IMG/VR virus record: IMGVR_UViG_3300028800_000104
Span: 1 to 59,301 of that record
Length of the DNA stretch: 59,301 bases
Origin: a virus
Reading direction: 5' to 3' (one strand)
Shown piece by piece: positions 1 to 7,025 of the stretch. Position numbers and translations under genes: made by a program. Each line of letters starts with the position of its first letter. Within the stretch, counting starts at the first letter, position 1. The notes below the pieces were generated by a model. The model made no database searches, had not been told where the DNA came from, and saw nothing but the letters and a program-made list of their open reading frames with translations.

Positions 1-41
1 GGTCCATACACGCGTTCGCGAAATGCAGGGTGGGGGTGTAA

Positions 42-656
42 ATGGCTAAATCCAAGGCTGCGACGTCGACGGCGCCCGCGCGGGCCGCCGCCAAGACCAT
101 CCGCAAGATCAGCGATCTGATACCGGATGACCGGAACGCGAACAAGGGGACAGAGCGAGGCAAGGGCGTAATCAGCAAGAGCCTGCGCGAACTCGGCGCG
201 GGCCGGTCCATCCTGCTCGATCGCGAGGGGCGAATCATCGCCGGAAACAAAACGGCCGAAAATGCCCTCAAGGCTGGCATCAAGAATATTCAGGTCATCC
301 AGACCGACGGCACGAAGCTGATTGCCGTCCAACGCATTGACCTCGATCTCAAGCAGGATAAGAAGGCGAAAGAACTCGCGATCGCCGACAACCGCAGCGC
401 CGAACTTAACCTGGCATGGGATGCGCAGGCCTTGAGCGCGATCGGCAAAGAGATCGATCTCACGCCCTACTTCTCAACCGAGGAGCTCGCCAAGCACCAG
501 GTCAGTTTCGCCGCTGGTGAGGGCAAGGAAGCGCAGACGATGGAGGAGAATTTGACCTACTCCGTCATTGTCGACTGCAAGACCGAAGAGCAACAGGTCG
601 CACTGCTGGAGCGCCTGGAGAAAGAAAACTACCAATGCCGACTATTGATCTCGTAA
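42..656 (+). CDS. ParB N-terminal-like protein
   Basis: 204 aa. After a basic, Ala-rich start, residues 20-120 resemble a ParB/Srx N-terminal domain. Visible are a start like 'ISDLIPDDRNAN', a 'GRSILLDREGRIIAGNKT' strand-turn, and 'IADNRSAELNLAWD', typical of phage ParB-like proteins. These bind or nick DNA in some families and often sit near terminase genes. A strong purine-rich RBS (GGGTGGGGG) precedes the ATG. The stop overlaps the ABC-GNAT gene by 22 bases, suggesting translational coupling and a shared task. No helix-turn-helix or C-terminal dimer domain of a partition ParB is visible, so plasmid-type partition is unlikely. Domain call good; function inferred. Confidence 0.75.
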   Translation: MAKSKAATSTAPARAAAKTIRKISDLIPDDRNANKGTERGKGVISKSLRELGAGRSILLDREGRIIAGNKTAENALKAGIKNIQVIQTDGTKLIAVQRIDLDLKQDKKAKELAIADNRSAELNLAWDAQALSAIGKEIDLTPYFSTEELAKHQVSFAAGEGKEAQTMEENLTYSVIVDCKTEEQQVALLERLEKENYQCRLLIS

Positions 657-1753
657 TCCCCGCGAAGATCCACCGGTCCGTGCGCATCCGGCAACTAGAA
701 GCACTGTTCGACGTCCCCGCCCAGGACACGAGCAAGCTGGAATGGAAGGGCGACGTCCCCATCGAGAAGCTCGACTGGCACGTCGGCCTGATCGTCGGCC
801 CGAGCGGGTGCGGGAAGTCTCAGATTCTCAAGTATCTTTTTCCCGGCCATGACGTGCCGCTCGAATGGAATAGCAAGTCGGTCATCGACAATTTCGAAGT
901 CGGCACTATGCAGGAAATTTCCGAGACGTGCTCAAGTGTGGGGTTCAACACGATCCCCGCCTGGATGCGGCCCTATGCGGTTCTCAGCAACGGCGAAAAA
1001 TTCCGAGTCGAGATGGCGCGGCGAGTGCTTCGCGACAATCCGATCGTGATGGACGAGTTTACGAGCGTCGTCGATCGCCAGGTGGCGCAGATCGGCGCCC
1101 ACGCGGTACAGAAGAAAGTCCGCAAACTCGGCAAACAATTCGTCGCGGCCAGCTGCCATTTCGACATCGTCGACTGGTTGCAGCCCGATTGGATCCTTGA
1201 GCCTGCCACGATGCGATTCGTGGCAAGGGGGAAACTTCAACGAAGACCAAGTCTCGATGTTTCAATCCAGCGGGTCACGTATGAGGCTTGGCAGCTATTC
1301 GCTCCGTTTCACTATTTGACGGCGAGTCTGCACAAGGCCGCGCGGTGTTTCGGACTTTACGTGGGAGATCAAATCGCGAGTTTCGCCGGCTGCCTGCATC
1401 GACCGCACGCGACGGCAAAGAACATCACCGGCCTGTCACGGCTGGTTACATTACCGGACTGGCAAGGCCTCGGGCTGGCGATGATCCTGGCAGAGAAGTT
1501 GGGCGCGGCAAACAAGGGCATCGGCAAACGGTTTCATACCTACCCGGCGCATCCCTCTCTTGTGCGATCGTTCGTGCATGACGCGGCGAATTGGCGACTC
1601 GACAAGAGGGCTGGCACGTTCTCGCCGCGCGCGGGCGCCACATCGGCAATCTCAAGTCACAAGGGGTTCGGTGGGCGCCCCTGCGCAGTCTTTGAATACG
1701 TCGGCGCCGCCATGGCCAAGGACGAGGCCGTCAACCTGCTGCAAGCGGCATGA
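635..1753 (+). CDS. ABC-type ATPase fused to a GNAT-like domain
   Basis: 372 aa. The N-terminal half has every ABC ATPase motif: Walker A GPSGCGKS (55-62), signature LSNGE (117-121), Walker B IVMDE (137-141) and a switch His in AASCHFD (about 175). There is no transmembrane segment, so this is a soluble ATPase, not a transporter. Residues about 210-340 look like a GNAT acyltransferase fold, with LVTLPDWQGLGLA (270-282) as the acyl-CoA loop and a following 'GKRFHTYPAHP'. The gene overlaps the ParB-like gene upstream and the 45-aa gene downstream (ATGA). The ParB/ABC/GNAT trio recalls phage modules thought to alter DNA bases (the Mu Mom protein is GNAT-related), but that role is inferred. Confidence 0.8.
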   Translation: MPTIDLVIPAKIHRSVRIRQLEALFDVPAQDTSKLEWKGDVPIEKLDWHVGLIVGPSGCGKSQILKYLFPGHDVPLEWNSKSVIDNFEVGTMQEISETCSSVGFNTIPAWMRPYAVLSNGEKFRVEMARRVLRDNPIVMDEFTSVVDRQVAQIGAHAVQKKVRKLGKQFVAASCHFDIVDWLQPDWILEPATMRFVARGKLQRRPSLDVSIQRVTYEAWQLFAPFHYLTASLHKAARCFGLYVGDQIASFAGCLHRPHATAKNITGLSRLVTLPDWQGLGLAMILAEKLGAANKGIGKRFHTYPAHPSLVRSFVHDAANWRLDKRAGTFSPRAGATSAISSHKGFGGRPCAVFEYVGAAMAKDEAVNLLQAA

Positions 1754-1887
1754 ATGAAGACGACATCATCGAGGCACGTCGACGAGCGGCAGAATACTGC
1801 CGACTCGCGGAAGAATACTGCCCGCGCGGCGGCTTTCTCCTGGGCGATCTCTGCGGCGAAAGAGTGATGGAAGTACGACAGGACTAG
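1750..1887 (+). CDS. small hypothetical protein
   Basis: 45 aa, rich in Glu and Arg, with two 'AEYC'-type segments and a third Cys (C17, C24, C35 region). ATG overlaps the stop of the ABC-GNAT gene (ATGA), a classic coupled start. Its stop meets the stop of the minus-strand ASCH gene, with a 4-base convergent overlap. No family recognised. Confidence 0.55.
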   Translation: MNEDDIIEARRRAAEYCRLAEEYCPRGGFLLGDLCGERVMEVRQD

Positions 1888-2294
1888 AACAGACGGCCAG
1901 GCGCGATCTCAGCCTCAATGCCGCGCGGCAAGACGTCACGCAACAGGCGATGCGGAACATCAAACATACTCAGCTGTCCCTTGTAGGGAACCGGTCGCAA
2001 CAGGGCGCGGGGATTCGCGAGAACCAATTTCCACTCGCTCTCGGCATCGGCCCACTGCGAGCGCGACGTGCGCACGCAATCGATCAACGTGACAACGCCG
2101 ATCAGATGACCAAAGACGAGTTCGTTCGCAGGCAGATCGAGGATGCGGCGATCGCGCTGTGCCGGTACGTCGATTTTCTTGCTGGCGTGGATCAGCAACA
2201 GACCTCTGTGACTAAAGTAACGCGAGCGATTCTCGACGTCCTTGCCGAGCAAAATGGCATTCGCCCATGGCTGGCGGATCGAAAGAGCCTTCAC
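1884..2294 (-). CDS. ASCH-domain protein
   Basis: 136 aa with a GTG start. The N-terminus 'ALSIRQPWANAILLGKDVEN' is the hallmark of ASCH-domain proteins, a PUA-like beta-barrel fold that binds RNA or acts on modified nucleosides. 'FGHLIGVVTLIDCV' matches a central strand. It is the last gene of the minus-strand cluster. The start is fixed by hairpin/SD cassette E1, whose AGGAGAA lies 5 bases before GTG; no other in-frame start has a comparable RBS. The substrate is unknown. In phages such proteins often lie near nucleotide or DNA modification genes. Confidence 0.75.
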   Translation of the reverse strand: MKALSIRQPWANAILLGKDVENRSRYFSHRGLLLIHASKKIDVPAQRDRRILDLPANELVFGHLIGVVTLIDCVRTSRSQWADAESEWKLVLANPRALLRPVPYKGQLSMFDVPHRLLRDVLPRGIEAEIAPGRLF

Positions 2295-2320
2295 AATGTT
2301 CTCCTGCCGCTGGTAGCGGC
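2295..2320 (-). promoter_or_regulatory. hairpin/SD cassette E1 (ASCH leader)
   Basis: In mRNA sense the stem-loop GCCGCTACCAGCGGC (2320-2306) is followed directly by AGGAGAACATT and the GTG start. The stem has six pairs around ACC. It is one of six near-identical leaders in this cluster. Confidence 0.8.
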
Positions 2321-2321
2321 T

Positions 2322-2696
2322 TCATTTCGCATGGCGTATACGATGACAGTTCGCACAGAGCACATCGCATTTTGCGATCTCGCGAATGAGTGCCTGCTTG
2401 CTTCGATGTCGCTCTGCGCCTATACAGAACAATTTGACACCCCTCGCGTGATGAAGATCCATGCAGCACAGGGGGAATCTTTTTCCACAATCAGCACAAG
2501 GTCGATCTTTGGCGACGTTAATAAGTTGTTTCGCCACCCGTTTCCGACTCGCTCTGGAACGCGCCTCGGTCGCCACTCCCTTCGGAGACTTTCTATATCT
2601 CTCTCGACGCGCCTTGGCCTTTGGCGAATTGACGTAACGTCGCACCGCAGGCGCAGTCTTGGCGTACTCTCGATAGTTTTCGTTGCTCAGAGTCAT
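2322..2696 (-). CDS. HNH endonuclease-like protein
   Basis: 124 aa. The basic N-terminal half (many Arg/Lys, 'SPKAKARRERYRKSPKG') precedes a zinc/HNH motif: CADCGKRF, then 'MDLHHARG' (HH of HNH), then LCANCHRIRH at the C-terminus. The spacing (two CxxC pairs around the HH) fits HNH nucleases in which zinc holds the beta-beta-alpha fold. It lies inside the minus-strand MoxR/VWA cluster without the hairpin leader. The ATG at 2696 has no strong Shine-Dalgarno, so the start is less certain. It could be a homing-type insertion or a cluster component. Confidence 0.75.
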   Translation of the reverse strand: MTLSNENYREYAKTAPAVRRYVNSPKAKARRERYRKSPKGVATEARSRASRKRVAKQLINVAKDRPCADCGKRFPLCCMDLHHARGVKLFCIGAERHRSKQALIREIAKCDVLCANCHRIRHAK

Positions 2697-2783
2697 GGGA
2701 GTTATGGCCGTCTTACGCCCGGCCTGCCCGGTACCACCCGGGACGTCTCGGAGGCGCAGAGAAACGCAGCACCTTGCCGAAAA

Positions 2784-3746
2784 TCAAACGTGAGCGCGAC
2801 GCCTAATTCGCTGCCCACGGCGAAACTTACGATAACACTCAACACAGAGTCCGCGGCTGTGATGCGGGGCGTTTTTGTGTTCGCAGGTATTCTCCGACTG
2901 GCGATCGCCGAGTTGAGCATTCAGGATAGCAAGTTCTTTTGTCCTGGTCTCTTCGCGTTGGATGGCGAGTTCCCTGGCGGCGCCGAGCACTCGTTTAATG
3001 TCTGCGCTCGATCGCGGGGCGAGGAGTTCAGAATCAAGACGGATCAGCGCATCCCGCACCCCGATGCCAGCGGCGAGATGTTCGAAGTATTCACTGGAGT
3101 AGTGGCGCGGTCCACCCTCTTTGGCCCATACCTGCTTCAAGTAGGCGGCGAGTGGCTTCTGGGTGACCGCGTCGAAATTGACTTTCAGACAGCGACTCAA
3201 GAATCGCGGCAAGAGTTCAGCCGGCGGTTGCATCTGGCCGTCGACCATGCGCCCATTGCACGTGAAGATGTAGATGATGGGCGGGACGTCGCCGCGTTCG
3301 AAACCACCGCCATACATGGGCTTGAGACAGGCGGTCCCGTCCATGCGCGACAACAGTTGCAACTGCGCCTTATCGGTGGCCCCGTCGACCTCGTCGACAT
3401 GAACAACGTGAAAACTCCCGCGACGTGGGTAATACTGACAATCTTCCCAGATGCGATCGAGAGTCGCGACGTCAGCCGACTGCGCCCGAATGTGATGGTG
3501 AGCAGCTGGCAATTGTTCACAGAAGCGAATGGCCATCGTAGTCTTGCCGCATCCAGGCGGCCCGACGAAGAGCAGGGCGCATGGCTTCGGCTTTTGCAAG
3601 AGGCCCAACATGACGCGCTTGGGCTCCTCGAGGCCGACGAAGTCCTGCACGCGCGGTTGATACTTCTCTGCAAGGGTGACGGGGAAATCGAACCCATTCT
3701 GACGGGCTTCCCCAAGATCGATCGACGTTTGAACAGCGTTTCCCAT
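2784..3746 (-). CDS. AAA+ ATPase, clamp-loader-like, with zinc tail
   Basis: 320 aa. 'EKYQPRVQDFVG' (28-38) resembles the start of RFC/DnaX/RuvB-type AAA+ modules. Walker A is GPPGCGKTT (62-70) and Walker B is VVHVDEVDG (114-122). 'QLLSRMDG' and 'IIYIFTCNG' follow, as in clamp-loader sensor regions. The C-terminal 35 residues form a separate Cys/His tail (CEHK...GLCVECY) followed by a very basic end, suggesting nucleic-acid contact. The start is set by cassette E2. No partner subunit or sliding clamp is seen in the window, so it may remodel a partner from this cluster rather than load a clamp. Confidence 0.75.
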   Translation of the reverse strand: MGNAVQTSIDLGEARQNGFDFPVTLAEKYQPRVQDFVGLEEPKRVMLGLLQKPKPCALLFVGPPGCGKTTMAIRFCEQLPAAHHHIRAQSADVATLDRIWEDCQYYPRRGSFHVVHVDEVDGATDKAQLQLLSRMDGTACLKPMYGGGFERGDVPPIIYIFTCNGRMVDGQMQPPAELLPRFLSRCLKVNFDAVTQKPLAAYLKQVWAKEGGPRHYSSEYFEHLAAGIGVRDALIRLDSELLAPRSSADIKRVLGAARELAIQREETRTKELAILNAQLGDRQSENTCEHKNAPHHSRGLCVECYRKFRRGQRIRRRAHV

Positions 3747-3773
3747 TTCATTTCTCCTGCCGCTGGTTGCGGC
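3747..3773 (-). promoter_or_regulatory. hairpin/SD cassette E2 (clamp-loader leader)
   Basis: GCCGCAACCAGCGGC (3773-3759) then AGGAGAAATGAA and ATG. The stem has five pairs around AACCA. The hairpin begins directly after the stop codon of the upstream gene. Confidence 0.8.
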
Positions 3774-3959
3774 TCACTTCTCGAAATCTGTCTTGCCCTG
3801 TTGGCGTTTCTGGAAAATTGCCAGGCCTCGATCGGCAGCCTCTTGCATGGCCGCCAGACTGATACGGTTTTCACAATAGACACCGATCAGCCGGGCAGTC
3901 ATCTTGCCCTCTTCGGCCACGCCTGCGGTGATGACAGCCAATGCTTGTTTGCGCGTCAT
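3774..3959 (-). CDS. small hypothetical protein
   Basis: 61 aa, predicted mostly helical (MTRKQALAVITAGVAEEGK). It starts right after the stop of the 121-aa gene (TAGATG), so it is probably translated by re-initiation. Its stop abuts cassette E2. No family recognised. In other bacteria, short helical proteins of this look are often DNA-binding or adaptor proteins, but nothing here proves it. Confidence 0.6.
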   Translation of the reverse strand: MTRKQALAVITAGVAEEGKMTARLIGVYCENRISLAAMQEAADRGLAIFQKRQQGKTDFEK

Positions 3960-4325
3960 CTACGCCTTCAATCTGTGAGACAGCTGCGCAGTCCACGATT
4001 TACAGTTCTGATCGATCGTCGGCTTGCCGTCGACCTCGACCCACGCCGCCTTGGCCTCTTCGACGCTTCGATAACTCATGTCGATCAAGTCGACGACGCC
4101 GTCGCTGCCGACGACGCCGATAGCGTAGTTGGTTCCACCTTCGATGGCGATCAGGGTGTCTTCACCATCGCAGTTTTGCAATCTGACAATCACGTACTTG
4201 CGAGACGGGATTTCGATCGCGTCGCGCGGGATGGCAGCGTCAAGGGTGGGCGTGGGCGTTGTATCCGCTTCGGTGATGCGCAGCAGTTGGCGGATGGTGG
4301 ATACGTCAGGCAGTTGCTTCGTCAT
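3960..4325 (-). CDS. hypothetical protein of the MoxR/VWA cluster
   Basis: 121 aa. A helical N-terminus is followed by a beta-rich middle ('KYVIVRLQNCDGEDTLIAIE', 'NYAIGVVGSDGVVDLIDM') and a short helical C-terminus. No catalytic motif is evident. The start is defined by cassette E3. The next gene begins immediately after its stop codon. Function unknown; its place in the cluster suggests an accessory role. Confidence 0.65.
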   Translation of the reverse strand: MTKQLPDVSTIRQLLRITEADTTPTPTLDAAIPRDAIEIPSRKYVIVRLQNCDGEDTLIAIEGGTNYAIGVVGSDGVVDLIDMSYRSVEEAKAAWVEVDGKPTIDQNCKSWTAQLSHRLKA

Positions 4326-4352
4326 ATTGTTTCTCCTGCCGCTGGTAGCGGC
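4326..4352 (-). promoter_or_regulatory. hairpin/SD cassette E3
   Basis: GCCGCTACCAGCGGC (4352-4338), identical to E1, followed by AGGAGAAACAAT and ATG at 4325. Confidence 0.8.
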
Positions 4353-4358
4353 TCTGAT

Positions 4359-4781
4359 TTACTGATTACACTCTTCGCACAACACACGCCCGTCGACTTC
4401 GACGAACGAAAGATCGTTATGGTCTGTACAGCGCGCCTCGCCGCATTCTGCGCAGACGAACTCGGCATTTTCGCCGCAGGATCGTTCGACGCGACCGCCA
4501 GCAACAAACCACAGTTTGCTGCACTGGCGTGCTTCCTTGTCGAGCCAGACCCACGCCTGCACCCAAATGCCATCGTCGGCGATACTGCTGCGGCACTCGG
4601 CGTCGAAATCCATGTTGACGTTCGAGCCGTATTTGTAATCGCGCCGCGCGCGGGTGATTTCTTCCTCACTCGCGAACGTGATCGTCGCCACAAACTGTTT
4701 CAATGTGGCGATGCGTGCTGCATACTCGGGCGCGTCGGTGTAGATATCGGATTGCAAGATTTCGAGAATCTCTTTTGTCAT
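4359..4781 (-). CDS. zinc-binding hypothetical protein
   Basis: 140 aa. The N-terminal half is helical, the middle beta-rich (IWVQAWVWLD). The C-terminal third carries paired cysteines, 'FVCAECGEARCTDH' and 'VLCEECNQ' at the very end, a likely zinc ribbon. The start is set by cassette E4. The upstream 64-aa gene ends inside the start region (ATGA), so E4 is also coding sequence for that gene. Family not recognised. Confidence 0.65.
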   Translation of the reverse strand: MTKEILEILQSDIYTDAPEYAARIATLKQFVATITFASEEEITRARRDYKYGSNVNMDFDAECRSSIADDGIWVQAWVWLDKEARQCSKLWFVAGGRVERSCGENAEFVCAECGEARCTDHNDLSFVEVDGRVLCEECNQ

Positions 4782-4972
4782 TTTGTTCCTCTTGCCGCTG
4801 GTTGCGGCTCTGGGTTCAGCAAGTCGTGGAACGCGCAGTCGACGGCGTCTGGATATCGCTCCAAGACAAATTCGATATCCTCGGTGGGCAGATTTGCGAC
4901 AAGCGCCAGAGCGGCGGTGACGCGTCGCGAACGGCTCATGTGGTCGGCGATGTCTTCTTGGATGTCAATCAT
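4778..4972 (-). CDS. small hypothetical protein; 3' end encodes cassette E4
   Basis: 64 aa, acidic and helical. The last residues 'PEPQPAARGTK' are encoded by hairpin cassette E4, so this end may be a by-product of the regulatory element rather than a selected peptide. It starts 4 bases after the stop of the VWA gene (TAAGGCGATG), implying coupling. No family recognised. Confidence 0.6.
   Translation of the reverse strand: MIDIQEDIADHMSRSRRVTAALALVANLPTEDIEFVLERYPDAVDCAFHDLLNPEPQPAARGTK
4782..4808 (-). promoter_or_regulatory. hairpin/SD cassette E4
   Basis: GCCGCAACCAGCGGC (4808-4794), as E2, followed by AAGAGGAACAAA and ATG at 4781. It lies within the 3' end of the upstream gene. Confidence 0.75.
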
Positions 4973-4976
4973 CGCC

Positions 4977-6125
4977 TTAGACCCTCACTCTCACGGTTTC
5001 GCCGAACGGGCCGCGCAGACTGCTCGCCTCGGTCGTCACCCACAGAACTGGATAGCCAGGCTCGACGGGCGCCGGTCCTTCCAGATCAGTGAAGTAAATG
5101 AGCGCGGCGGGTTCGGTCCCGTCAGCTGCGACGCGATCGAAGACGGGCTGGAATGCCGTCCCGCCGCCGCCGTGTGCGCCCAAGGTGATCTCGGGATCGT
5201 CAGGGCTGAAACTCTCGGCGTGGCAGACGGCGCTGTCACAGTAATAGACGTCAACGCCTTCCGGTCGCGCCTCGTGGAGAATCTGGGTCAACTCAGACGC
5301 GAACAGATTCAACTCGCGCGCGCCGATGCTGCCAGACGTATCGATGCCGATCGCGAGGCGGGGCATATTCTCGCGGACGGTACCGGGGAGGTAGATGCCC
5401 GCCGCAATGTAACGTCGGTTGGGTTGCGTCCAAGAGTAGTCGGACGGGACAGTCTGCTCGACAAAGCGGCGCAGAATTTCGCGCCAATCGGTCTCAGACT
5501 CTCGCGAGGATTTCACGGCGCGATCGACGTCGCCGGGAAGTCTGCCCGCTTTCTTGGCGATCGCCGTCGCCTGTTCGGTGGCAATCTGCCAGTCGGTCGC
5601 GGTCATCTCTTCTGCGGCGTCGCCACCCTGCTCGCCGTTTTCGTCGCCCGGCTGCGGGGCAACGACCTGGCCGGGTTGCTCGCCGCCCGTCTGATCGTCT
5701 TGCCCGTCGCCGTTCTGCTGTTGCTCTTGTTTCTTGCGATCAAGCAGGGCGTAAATCTGATCCGCGCCCATGCCCTTGTATTGCGCGTCGCGCAGGCAGT
5801 TGTCGGGCAGTGTAAAACCCTGCTCGGCGAGCAATTCGTTAATGGCAAAGTCGGTCGCTTCGTTCCACGTTTTGAGATCGCGCCCGGCGATGCGATACGG
5901 ATGCAGCAGGGCGCAGTGCATGACCTCGTGGGCAATAACGCCGACCAGTTGGTCGTCAGTGAGAGACTCTACAAACTGCGGGTTATACGACAGGCGCGTG
6001 CCGTCGGTTTGCATGGTCTTACAGGCCGCCTCTTGAACGTCGAGGCGCATTGACAGTGATCCGAACCATGGCGAATCGAGTAGCAAGCGAGTACGGGCGC
6101 GGGACATGCGGACGTCGGGAGTCAT
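4977..6125 (-). CDS. HExxH metallopeptidase-like / VWA domain protein
   Basis: 382 aa. The N-terminal part holds a zinc-peptidase motif, AHEVMHCALLHP (65-76), followed by a WNEATDFAINELL helix, as in the DUF2201-type putative metallopeptidase domain. A low-complexity, Gln/Gly/Asp/Glu-rich linker (about 130-185) follows. The C-terminal third is a VWA-like domain with a MIDAS start, DTSGSIG, that would bind a metal and a partner protein. The ATG overlaps the stop of the DUF3150-like gene (TAATG). VWA proteins of this type pair with MoxR AAA+ ATPases, which is exactly the arrangement here. The likely role is ATP-driven remodelling or metal insertion on an unknown target. Confidence 0.85.
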   Translation of the reverse strand: MTPDVRMSRARTRLLLDSPWFGSLSMRLDVQEAACKTMQTDGTRLSYNPQFVESLTDDQLVGVIAHEVMHCALLHPYRIAGRDLKTWNEATDFAINELLAEQGFTLPDNCLRDAQYKGMGADQIYALLDRKKQEQQQNGDGQDDQTGGEQPGQVVAPQPGDENGEQGGDAAEEMTATDWQIATEQATAIAKKAGRLPGDVDRAVKSSRESETDWREILRRFVEQTVPSDYSWTQPNRRYIAAGIYLPGTVRENMPRLAIGIDTSGSIGARELNLFASELTQILHEARPEGVDVYYCDSAVCHAESFSPDDPEITLGAHGGGGTAFQPVFDRVAADGTEPAALIYFTDLEGPAPVEPGYPVLWVTTEASSLRGPFGETVRVRV

Positions 6126-6994
6126 TAAACGAAGTCCCCCATTTCTTTCAAGATCGTTTCCGCAGCATTTGCCGTCTGTTCTCGCGCGGCATCGTTCTCG
6201 CGCAACTGTTCGGCGCTCAATCCGCACAATTCGGCGTCGATACGTTTCGCAAATTGCGCGAGTTTCTTGTCCTGCGTGATGTTCAAAGTGGGCAGCATGT
6301 CGATCAGTTCGCGGATATTCGTGACGAGCGAGTCGCGGAAGGGATTGGCGACGCCATCGTTTGTCACAGAGTAGGCGCGAAGGCGATCGACCATCCTCGC
6401 TACGACGTCTCGCACGCGCTCCCAGACGTCTGCCATCGCGATGCGAAGCGATTCGTTGACCGATTCCTCGATCTCAGAACGCACCATCGCCGTTTGATCG
6501 TCGCCCAACTGCACTCGAAAATCTTGGGCGGCGGGAATCGGTTGCACTTTGAATCCGAAAGAGAACTTGCCGCGCATCTGGGCGAATCTCGGATAGTCGT
6601 CCTCGCGGAAAAGCCCGTTCAAACGGACGCGGGCCTCGGCGACCCATTGCGGATACTTCGTCAGGAACTCCGAGACGGCGGCATCCCATTCGTTCTCAAG
6701 TTCGCGCATCCGTTTCGCATAGTCGAAGTAGCCTTGGGCGGACAGGATGCGGACGCCGCCATCGGACCATGGCAGCGTGCGGTTGTAATGTTCGTGTCGC
6801 GCATTCGACGTGATCTGGCGAAGGCGTTCCAGCGATTCTTTCGTGACAAGCAATTTCTGGTAGCGACCCATGTTGACGTCGGACTTGTGGGCACGGGCGA
6901 CTTCCTGCGAAATCGCCTTGTCATGTTTCGCACCCATCCACTGTTGAATGTTTAGGCTGACTAACATCGCGCGTTCTGTGATTGAATTTTTCAC
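6125..6994 (-). CDS. DUF3150-like protein
   Basis: 289 aa from GTG 6994, chosen because cassette E5 sits at the same distance as in its sister genes. An in-frame ATG at 6967 is the alternative. 'LNIQQWMGAKHDKAISQEVA', 'RTLPWSDGGVRIL' and 'FREDDYPRFAQMRGKFSFGF' match my memory of DUF3150 proteins, found beside MoxR and VWA genes in phages and proteobacteria. The C-terminal half is long helices and may form a coiled coil. It lies between MoxR (upstream) and VWA (overlapping downstream), forming a three-gene unit. No enzymatic motif was noticed; probably a structural or adaptor partner. Confidence 0.8.
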   Translation of the reverse strand: MKNSITERAMLVSLNIQQWMGAKHDKAISQEVARAHKSDVNMGRYQKLLVTKESLERLRQITSNARHEHYNRTLPWSDGGVRILSAQGYFDYAKRMRELENEWDAAVSEFLTKYPQWVAEARVRLNGLFREDDYPRFAQMRGKFSFGFKVQPIPAAQDFRVQLGDDQTAMVRSEIEESVNESLRIAMADVWERVRDVVARMVDRLRAYSVTNDGVANPFRDSLVTNIRELIDMLPTLNITQDKKLAQFAKRIDAELCGLSAEQLRENDAAREQTANAAETILKEMGDFV

Positions 6995-7022
6995 TCTGTT
7001 TTCTCCTGCCGTTGGTGACGGC
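6995..7022 (-). promoter_or_regulatory. hairpin/SD cassette E5 (DUF3150 leader)
   Basis: GCCGTCACCAACGGC (7022-7008) then AGGAGAAAACAGA and GTG. Compared with E1, stem pair 5-11 has changed from C-G to T-A on both sides, a compensatory change. The ACCA loop is kept. Confidence 0.8.
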
Positions 7023-7025
7023 TTG

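Noticed and set aside
1950-6053. Plus-strand open frame of 1367 codons
   Set aside because: It lies antisense to eight genes that have domains, RBS and hairpin leaders. Its translation is rich in Arg/Asp/Gly without fold signals. GC-rich codon use on the other strand keeps stops away.
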